Assembly (NCBI GenBank): GCA_002404055.1
Contig: DHIZ01000265.1
Span: forward strand, 3,385 to 11,888
Length of the DNA: 8,504 nt
Source: Chloroflexi bacterium UBA4733
Lineage (GTDB): Bacteria; Chloroflexota; UBA4733
Direction: 5' to 3'
Part shown: one piece after another, positions 4,341 through 8,504 of the stretch
Position numbering within the stretch: position 1 is the first letter of the stretch
How the letters are laid out: every line of letters starts with the position of its first letter
The notes under the pieces: model-generated
Seen by the model: the letters and a program-made list of their open reading frames with translations, nothing else
The model's database searches: none
Told to the model about the DNA's origin: nothing
Program-made: the position numbers and the translations under genes

Positions 4341-6011
4341 TCATTGTCCGGTTCGTAAGTAATGAATTATCATGTTATCGACCACCTGTTCCACCGGCGC
4401 GTGATCGTCGGTAAAGACGAGGCCGGTGGTCGGCTGGATGATCGACGTGTTCTGCACCGCCTGCTGCGCGAGCGCGCGGAGCACCGGATTCTGGAGCTCT
4501 TGCATTCGGGCGCCGATCATTGCCAGCGTGGCAGGTTGCCTGTTGGCGACGATCAGACTGTTCAGAATCAGCGTGCCCGGTGGCGCCGGCACGTTGATGA
4601 CGTAGACGGCTGGAAATATCGCTCGCATGGTCCGTGCGATGACGTCCACCAAGCGCACGTCCGCCGGCGTGCGCCCGACGTTGATGACCACGCTACCGTC
4701 CGGCGTCAGGTGCTGGCCGACCTCCCGGAAGAACTCCTCCGTCGTCATCTGGAAGGGGATATAGGGGGTCTGGTAGGCGTCCACGCTGATCAGGTCATAC
4801 TGTTTGGATGTCGTTCGTAGGTAGTAGCGGCCATCCTGGGTAATCGCCTGAACATTGGGCTCGTTGAGGCCGAAGTATTGGCGACCCATCTGGATGATGT
4901 CGGGGTCTATCTCCACGCCGTCGATGGGCACTGGGCCGTAGAAGTAGGTCAACTCCTTGGCCATCGTGCCGGCTCCCATACCAATGATGGCGGTGTGGTG
5001 GATCGAATCGAGAGAGTGATTCAGGTTGAAGTAGGGCGCGACCAGGACGTAGTCCCAATACGCGCGCGTCAGGTGAGCGAGCGGGTTCGGGTCATTGGCG
5101 GCCGCCGGGTTGTAGATGGAGTGGATTGCAACGCCTTCGTTCAGAAGCAACTCGCGAATGCCGTTCACCTGGATGACCTGAATGTAGTTGTAGGGCGACT
5201 CGCGCTCCGCGATCATGCCGGGGTCGGGCTTGATCGGCGCTGGCGGCAGGATCAACAAGACGACGCCGATAATGACGCCGAGCCACAGCGCGGGCCTGCC
5301 GAGGCCGATCACCGACGCGACCAGCAGGACCAGACCGAACACGATCAGGGTGCGTGCTGTGCCGATCGTCGGGATCATCACCAGCACCGAAAGGAAGGTC
5401 CCGACAATACTGCCGACGGTCGAGAGGGCGTAAAGGGAGCCGGCGATGTTGCCGGCGCGCTGCAGGTCGTGTACCGCCAGGCGGATGGCGAAGGGGGCGA
5501 CGCAGCCGAGCAAGGTGATAGGTACGGCGAACAACAGGATGGTGCCCAGCAGCGACCCCAGGAAGCTCCCAACGGAGTAATTGGCGAAGGCGTTGAGTGA
5601 GAGGAGCAAGATGGGTCGGGCGATGAAGGGAATAACGATGAGGGCGGCAGCGGCAACTGCCGTTAACGCATAGAGATGTCGCGCCGTTGGGTAGCGATCA
5701 GCGATGCGTCCGCCGAGATAGTAGCCGGCGGAGAGGTAGATGAGGATCAGGCCGATAATGTTGGCCCAGACGAATAGGCTGGTGCCAAAGTACGGTTCCA
5801 GCAGGCGCGAAGCGCACATCTCGGCGGCCAGGGAACTGGCGCCGCCGACAAAAACGACGCCACGCAGCATCACCATGGAGGTCGGTCGTGGCGCCCCCGC
5901 AGTTCGCCCGAGCGCACCGGTAACCACACCGTTGGCTGGCCGCTCCTGCCTACCTGCTGGATCAGAAACCTCGGGCTGCACGGAGTGGTCACCCTCGCCC
6001 AGAGGGAGCAC
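4341..6011 (-). CDS. Membrane-anchored spermidine-synthase-like protein (fused MFS/SpeE-like methyltransferase-fold)
   Basis: A 556-residue two-part protein. About seven hydrophobic helices cover residues 48-257 (for example FVWANIIGLILIYLSAGYYLGG and AGNIAGSLYALSTVGSIVGTF). A cytoplasmic Rossmann domain of the spermidine synthase family follows, from about 270: ESPYNYIQV, nucleotide loop GMGAGTM (344-350), acidic GVEIDP (E367), DGRYYLR (393-399), DAYQTPYIPFQMTTEEFF (411-428) and the closing TDDHAPVE (534-541). Proteins of this layout are called fused MFS/spermidine synthases, but their substrates are mostly unknown, so polyamine synthesis should not be assumed. The GTG at 6011 gives the longest frame; it lacks a clear Shine-Dalgarno and adds about 45 poorly family-like residues. 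ATG 5876 or 5870, just before the first helix, are real alternatives. The gene follows the small membrane gene and precedes the glutaredoxin-PDZ gene on the same strand. Confidence 0.85.
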   Translation of the reverse strand: MLPLGEGDHSVQPEVSDPAGRQERPANGVVTGALGRTAGAPRPTSMVMLRGVVFVGGASSLAAEMCASRLLEPYFGTSLFVWANIIGLILIYLSAGYYLGGRIADRYPTARHLYALTAVAAAALIVIPFIARPILLLSLNAFANYSVGSFLGSLLGTILLFAVPITLLGCVAPFAIRLAVHDLQRAGNIAGSLYALSTVGSIVGTFLSVLVMIPTIGTARTLIVFGLVLLVASVIGLGRPALWLGVIIGVVLLILPPAPIKPDPGMIAERESPYNYIQVIQVNGIRELLLNEGVAIHSIYNPAAANDPNPLAHLTRAYWDYVLVAPYFNLNHSLDSIHHTAIIGMGAGTMAKELTYFYGPVPIDGVEIDPDIIQMGRQYFGLNEPNVQAITQDGRYYLRTTSKQYDLISVDAYQTPYIPFQMTTEEFFREVGQHLTPDGSVVINVGRTPADVRLVDVIARTMRAIFPAVYVINVPAPPGTLILNSLIVANRQPATLAMIGARMQELQNPVLRALAQQAVQNTSIIQPTTGLVFTDDHAPVEQVVDNMIIHYLRTGQ

Positions 6012-6078
6012 CGGAACGATGCCCCGCTTTCCATCCGCCGCCGGGCGCCCGGGGCGACTACCCCTTGAGCGTACTTGC

Positions 6079-6103
6079 CGGCGGGCAGATCGTCAAGCCG
6101 CCG
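6079..6103 (-). terminator. Weak GC hairpin after the small membrane protein gene
   Basis: CGGCGG (6103-6098 on the minus strand) pairs with CCGCCG (6084-6079) around a 13-base loop, a few bases after the stop at 6108. There is no U-tract, so termination is doubtful. The same 96-base gap (6012-6107) also holds a 12-bp palindrome CCGGGCGCCCGG at 6041-6052; nothing else is seen in it. Confidence 0.2.
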
Positions 6104-6107
6104 TCGC

Positions 6108-6431
6108 TCAGACCAGCACTCGTCCGCGGCGGCGACCGACGCCGAAGAGGCGCAGCACCATCAGGAGCAACAATGCCCCGATGAAGGCGATGATAATCTG
6201 GCCCAGCAGTGGCACGCCCGTGATCGTGACGCGGATGCCAAAATAGCTAGCCAGGAAGCCGCCGATGAAGGCGCCGATGATGCCGACAACAATGTCACCG
6301 ATCATGCCCATGCCGTGGCCAAGCATCGTTCGGCTGGCCAGGAACCCGGCGATGAGTCCGACGATGATCCAGACGAGCAGCGTGTCCAGTCCAATCTGCA
6401 AGTTGACGGTGCTGGTGTGGATGCCGATCAT
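6108..6431 (-). CDS. GlsB/YeaQ/YmgE family small membrane protein
   Basis: A 107-residue hydrophobic protein of the transglycosylase-associated (GlsB/YeaQ/YmgE) family. Three membrane helices are visible: about 15-33 (LDTLLVWIIVGLIAGFLAS), 40-65 (GMGMIGDIVVGIIGAFIGGFLASYFG, with the family's glycine-rich pattern) and 72-97 (GVPLLGQIIIAFIGALLLLMVLRLFG). A short basic tail (GRRRGR) would face the cytoplasm. Members are linked to general and membrane stress, but their biochemical role is unclear. The ATG at 6431 has GGAGG (6444-6440) at 8 bases spacing. It is divergent from the universal-stress fusion across a 164-base region and is the first gene of the minus-strand cluster. Confidence 0.9.
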   Translation of the reverse strand: MIGIHTSTVNLQIGLDTLLVWIIVGLIAGFLASRTMLGHGMGMIGDIVVGIIGAFIGGFLASYFGIRVTITGVPLLGQIIIAFIGALLLLMVLRLFGVGRRRGRVLV

Positions 6432-6436
6432 GATGA

Positions 6437-6445
6437 CTCCCTCCC
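6437..6445 (-). promoter_or_regulatory. Ribosome binding site for the GlsB/YeaQ-type gene
   Basis: GGGAGGGAG on the minus strand contains GGAGG 8 bases before ATG 6431. It is one of the strongest Shine-Dalgarno sequences in the window. Confidence 0.7.
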
Positions 6446-6461
6446 ATCTATTTACCGGTTC

Positions 6462-6496
6462 ATGCCGGCCGCAGCACAGCGCCAGCGCGCCGGCAT
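6462..6496. repeat. 8-bp inverted repeat in the divergent intergenic region
   Basis: ATGCCGGC (6462-6469) and GCCGGCAT (6489-6496) are exact inverted copies, 19 bases apart, between two divergent stress-related genes. The spacing could suit a dimeric regulator on DNA or a hairpin in the minus-strand leader. The match is short and GC-rich, so chance is possible. Confidence 0.35.
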
Positions 6497-6554
6497 CCGT
6501 GATGCGAGTCGCTCTCTACAACGCATAGCGCGTGCCGTCCCGCCAGTAAGCCAG

Positions 6555-6560
6555 TATCAT
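6555..6560 (+). promoter_or_regulatory. Possible -10 box for the universal-stress fusion gene
   Basis: TATCAT matches the -10 consensus at 5 of 6 positions, 35 bases before the GTG at 6596. The hexamer 17 bases upstream (GTGCCG, 6532-6537) matches a -35 only 3 of 6. It is a weak candidate and no minus-strand promoter was found nearby. Confidence 0.25.
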
Positions 6561-6579
6561 TGCTCCATTGGCAGTAGGC

Positions 6580-6589
6580 AAAGGGGGTG
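6580..6589 (+). promoter_or_regulatory. Strong Shine-Dalgarno that favours GTG 6596 over GTG 6587
   Basis: AAAGGGGGTG matches the anti-Shine-Dalgarno complement AAAGGAGGTG at 9 of 10 positions. The upstream GTG at 6587 overlaps this site and cannot use it. The in-frame GTG at 6596 is 8 bases after the core. Confidence 0.65.
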
Positions 6590-6595
6590 CAACGG

Positions 6596-7699
6596 GTGGA
6601 GGGCTGTATCCTGCTGCCGCTCGTCGCCGGCGCGCCGAACGAGGTCAAGGTGGAAGTCGCCCAACAGCAGAGCCGGGCGTTGGCGATCCCCTTGCTCCTC
6701 CTGCATGTGCTCCCGGCAGGCGCGATCGGCGCCGACGCCGTGTCGGGGACCGAAGCGACGGCGCGTGCGACGCTGGATGCACTCGCCTTTCGTTTGCGCG
6801 CCCTCGGTCTCCAGGTGCAAACGCTGATTCAATCCGGTCGCCCGGCCGCGACGATTTTAGGCGTGGCAACCGCGCATCACGCTCGGTTGATAATCCTTGG
6901 GAACACGGTTCGTGGTCGCATGCCGCGGGCATTGTTAGGCAGCATTGCCGACGCTGTCATCCGCGATACGCCGTGCCCGGTGTTGCTGGTGCGAGCGGAT
7001 AGCCCGCCGGACACTGGTCAGGCGTTGTTGCGTCTGGATCCGCCCGATTTGCTGGCGCCGCGCGACCTGGGGCGGCGTTTCGTCGAGGTAAGCCGGATCG
7101 TGGGGAGCGCAACGCGCGTACACGAACTGGACGCCGACTTTCGCCTGGTCCATCCTTCGGTGGGCGATCAGGAGCGTCACCGGGGACTGCTCTCCGCCTA
7201 CGTGCGCGGCGACGACATACCTCCCGTTGAACTCTATAAGTACGGCTTTGGCTATTACGTCCGCGACGGCCATCACCGTGTCGCGGCGGCGCGGGAACTG
7301 GGCAGGAAGGAGATCGCCGCGACAGTCACCGAGTTGGCGCTTTCGGATGACGCTGCCGAGCAGGCGTTCTTCGCCCGCAGAGCGTTTGAACAGGAGACCG
7401 GCATCGACCGTATCGGTGCGGCATCTGTCGAGACGTATGGCCATCTGGTGGCCGCGCTGGAGGCGTACCGCCGCGAGCAGGGGCTGGCGTCGTTGACGGC
7501 TGCTGCCGAACGCTGGTACGAGACGGTGTATCGGCCGCTCCGGCGGCGCGTGCGGGCGCAACGGCAGACGCAACAGGCGCCTGGAGAGCGACCGGCAGAC
7601 GTGATCGGTCGGGCTGCAGCCTGGCGCGCCGGCGAAGCAGCGCGCACCGGCGCCTGGCCGACGTGGGACGAGGCGCTCGCGCAGCAGGGGGTCGCGTGA
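6596..7699 (+). CDS. Universal stress protein domain fused to a ParB-like domain
   Basis: A 367-residue soluble protein, counting from GTG 6596. Residues 1 to about 134 form a UspA-type alpha/beta domain: CILLPL first strand, LLLLHVLP, the ILGVATAHHARLIILG segment, and GNTVRGRMPRALLGS followed by ADAVIRDTPCPVLLVRA. The ATP-binding signature G-x2-G-x9-G-S is imperfect: G102, G115 and S116 are present but the second Gly is Val105. About 150-245 resembles the ParB/sulfiredoxin fold, with ELYKYGFGYYVRDGHHRVAAARELG (DGHHR at 224-228) matching the usual [DE]GxHR box. The C-terminal helical part (ETYGHLVAALEAYRREQG, AAERWYETVYRPLRR) is like the tails of similar proteins I associate with Chloroflexota. 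Function is unknown; a nucleotide-responsive regulator is a guess. It precedes the phosphoesterase gene by 65 bases on the same strand. Confidence 0.82.
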   Translation: MEGCILLPLVAGAPNEVKVEVAQQQSRALAIPLLLLHVLPAGAIGADAVSGTEATARATLDALAFRLRALGLQVQTLIQSGRPAATILGVATAHHARLIILGNTVRGRMPRALLGSIADAVIRDTPCPVLLVRADSPPDTGQALLRLDPPDLLAPRDLGRRFVEVSRIVGSATRVHELDADFRLVHPSVGDQERHRGLLSAYVRGDDIPPVELYKYGFGYYVRDGHHRVAAARELGRKEIAATVTELALSDDAAEQAFFARRAFEQETGIDRIGAASVETYGHLVAALEAYRREQGLASLTAAAERWYETVYRPLRRRVRAQRQTQQAPGERPADVIGRAAAWRAGEAARTGAWPTWDEALAQQGVA

Positions 7700-7721
7700 A
7701 GCAGTTGCTGCCGGGGCGAGA

Positions 7722-7743
7722 CAGGCGCGATGGTTGTCGCCTG
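7722..7743 (+). other. Hairpin between the universal-stress fusion and the phosphoesterase gene
   Basis: CAGGCG (7722-7727) pairs with CGCCTG (7738-7743) around a 10-base loop containing ATGGT. It lies 23 bases after the upstream stop and 22 before the downstream GTG. With no T-tract it looks more like a leader or processing hairpin than a terminator. Confidence 0.35.
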
Positions 7744-7764
7744 CACGGCTGAGGCGGAACGCGC

Positions 7765-8421
7765 GTGCGTATCCTGGCGGTAGGCGATGTCGTTGATCCG
7801 CTGCTGTACGCCGAATCTGATCAATCGCGCTGGCAGCAGGCAGGCGTATCGGCGGTGATATCCTGCGGTGACCTTCCCCCCGACTACCTGTGTTTCCTGG
7901 CCGGACGCTTTCAGGCGCCGTTGTTCTATGTGCTCGGCAACCATAACGGCAGCTACCGGTACAACCCGCCAGCCGGTTGCGTCTCAATCGACGGGCGTCT
8001 CTTGCGCTGGCAGGGCTTGCGGCTCCTTGGGGTCGGCGGCGCCCCGCCCCACAACGGCGGCAGCGAACAATACAGCGAGCGGGCCATGGCGCTCCGGCTA
8101 CTCCGCCACCGCGCGGCGATCTGGCGGCAGGGAGCGCCAGACCTCGTGATCAGCCATGCCCCGCCACGCTTCTCGTCAGACCAGCCTCCACGGCGCAACC
8201 GGGTAACGACGAGCGGCGACGCCAGCGGTACGCCGCACAGCAACGCGCCGGACCCCGGTCACCGCGGCTTCCTCGCCTTCGGCAACCTGATTCGCCGCTC
8301 CCAACCGCGTTTCTGGCTGCATGGACACACCCACCTCGCCTACGGCACATCGGGACGCGAGAGCCAGGTCGGTTCGACGCGAGTCATCAATGTCTATGGG
8401 CATTGCCTGATTGAACTGTAG
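7765..8421 (+). CDS. Calcineurin-like metallophosphoesterase
   Basis: A 218-residue cytoplasmic protein of the two-metal calcineurin-like phosphoesterase superfamily. The metal-ligand blocks appear in order: GD (D8) at the first strand, CGDLP (D36), GNHN (N59, H60), SHAPP (H131) and GHTH (H188, H190). Two departures stand out: the usual D-x-H of block I reads D-V-V, and block III ends in Asn where Asp or Glu is common. The remaining ligands are intact, so metal binding is likely, possibly with a changed second site. The substrate is unknown. An insert of low complexity (about 138-165, Arg, Pro and Ser rich) lies between the SHAPP and GHTH blocks. The GTG at 7765 has GAGG (7751-7754) upstream at 10 bases, and starts directly at MRILAVGD, the family's usual N-terminus. 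It may be co-transcribed with the upstream fusion gene. Confidence 0.88.
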   Translation: MRILAVGDVVDPLLYAESDQSRWQQAGVSAVISCGDLPPDYLCFLAGRFQAPLFYVLGNHNGSYRYNPPAGCVSIDGRLLRWQGLRLLGVGGAPPHNGGSEQYSERAMALRLLRHRAAIWRQGAPDLVISHAPPRFSSDQPPRRNRVTTSGDASGTPHSNAPDPGHRGFLAFGNLIRRSQPRFWLHGHTHLAYGTSGRESQVGSTRVINVYGHCLIEL

Positions 8422-8453
8422 CCTTTCCCGGCGACTGAGGTTGCGGCTACGAA

Positions 8454-8501
8454 CGAGCGAAGCCCGCCCGTCGGGCGCGGAGGCAGGCCCCCTCCGGCTC
8501 G
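8454..8501 (+). other. Possible three-way-junction RNA structure after the phosphoesterase gene
   Basis: CGAGC (8454-8458) can pair with GCTCG (8497-8501). Inside that stem lie two adjacent hairpins: GCCCG/CGGGC (8462-8466 with 8472-8476) and CGGAGG/CCTCCG (8478-8483 with 8491-8496). It begins 33 bases after the stop codon. It could be a factor-type transcript end, a dispersed palindromic element or the edge of a structured RNA. The window ends three bases later. Confidence 0.35.
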
Positions 8502-8504
8502 CAC

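Noticed and set aside
4362..5600. Long plus-strand open frames (4362-4820 and 4878-5600)
   Set aside because: They are antisense shadows of the SpeE-like gene; their products are rich in His, Arg, Asp and Gln with no recognisable domain, whereas the minus frame matches a known family throughout.
7697..7764. Second Sec read-through at the TGA ending the universal-stress fusion
   Set aside because: The frame continues for about 22 residues with several Cys, but there is no family conservation to extend and no SECIS-like hairpin at the right distance; the C-terminus already looks complete.
6935..7987. 350-residue minus-strand open frame opposite the universal-stress fusion
   Set aside because: It crosses two well-supported plus-strand genes, has an Arg-rich composition and shows no family motif.

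Overview
The window is GC-rich bacterial chromosome with dense, mostly housekeeping gene content, GTG as well as ATG starts, and short structured intergenic gaps. The order atpD-atpC-mreB, a zinc-ribbon protein of the CxxC-x17-CxxC type, a universal-stress/ParB-like fusion and TGn-TATACT type promoter sequence suggest a Chloroflexota-like organism. That assignment is an inference from gene content and style, not from a search.

Layout. Plus strand, 1-3159: the 3' part of atpD, complete atpC, an MreB actin homologue and MurQ (MurNAc-6-phosphate etherase), so energy metabolism followed by cell-wall shape and wall recycling. After a 143-base leader with a probable promoter comes a small four-CxxC zinc-ribbon protein (3303-3653). 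The convergent gap at 3654-3795 carries three copies of a GCGACYGCRGTCGC-type element, two of which form a perfect 19-bp inverted repeat. Minus strand, 6431-3796: a GlsB/YeaQ-type small membrane protein, a membrane-anchored spermidine-synthase-like protein and a glutaredoxin-PDZ fusion, plausibly one operon. Plus strand, 6596-8421: a universal stress protein/ParB-like fusion and a small metallophosphoesterase. No gene-free stretch exceeds 300 bases.

Main observation. A plain ORF call gives the glutaredoxin-PDZ gene a start at 4263, but its true reading frame begins at ATG 4311 behind a strong Shine-Dalgarno sequence. That frame contains one in-frame TGA (4281-4279), exactly where the first cysteine of the glutaredoxin CPYC motif belongs (TTPT-[TGA]-PYC). 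Just downstream is a hairpin with a perfect 6-bp stem, a GUG apical loop and a bulged U, at a distance from the UGA that suits a bacterial SECIS element. The gene is therefore best read as a selenoprotein: a 171-residue glutaredoxin with a U-P-Y-C active site joined to a C-terminal PDZ domain. TGA is used as a normal stop by several neighbours, so this is local recoding rather than a changed genetic code. Selenoprotein glutaredoxins are known; the PDZ fusion is the part I do not recognise as described.
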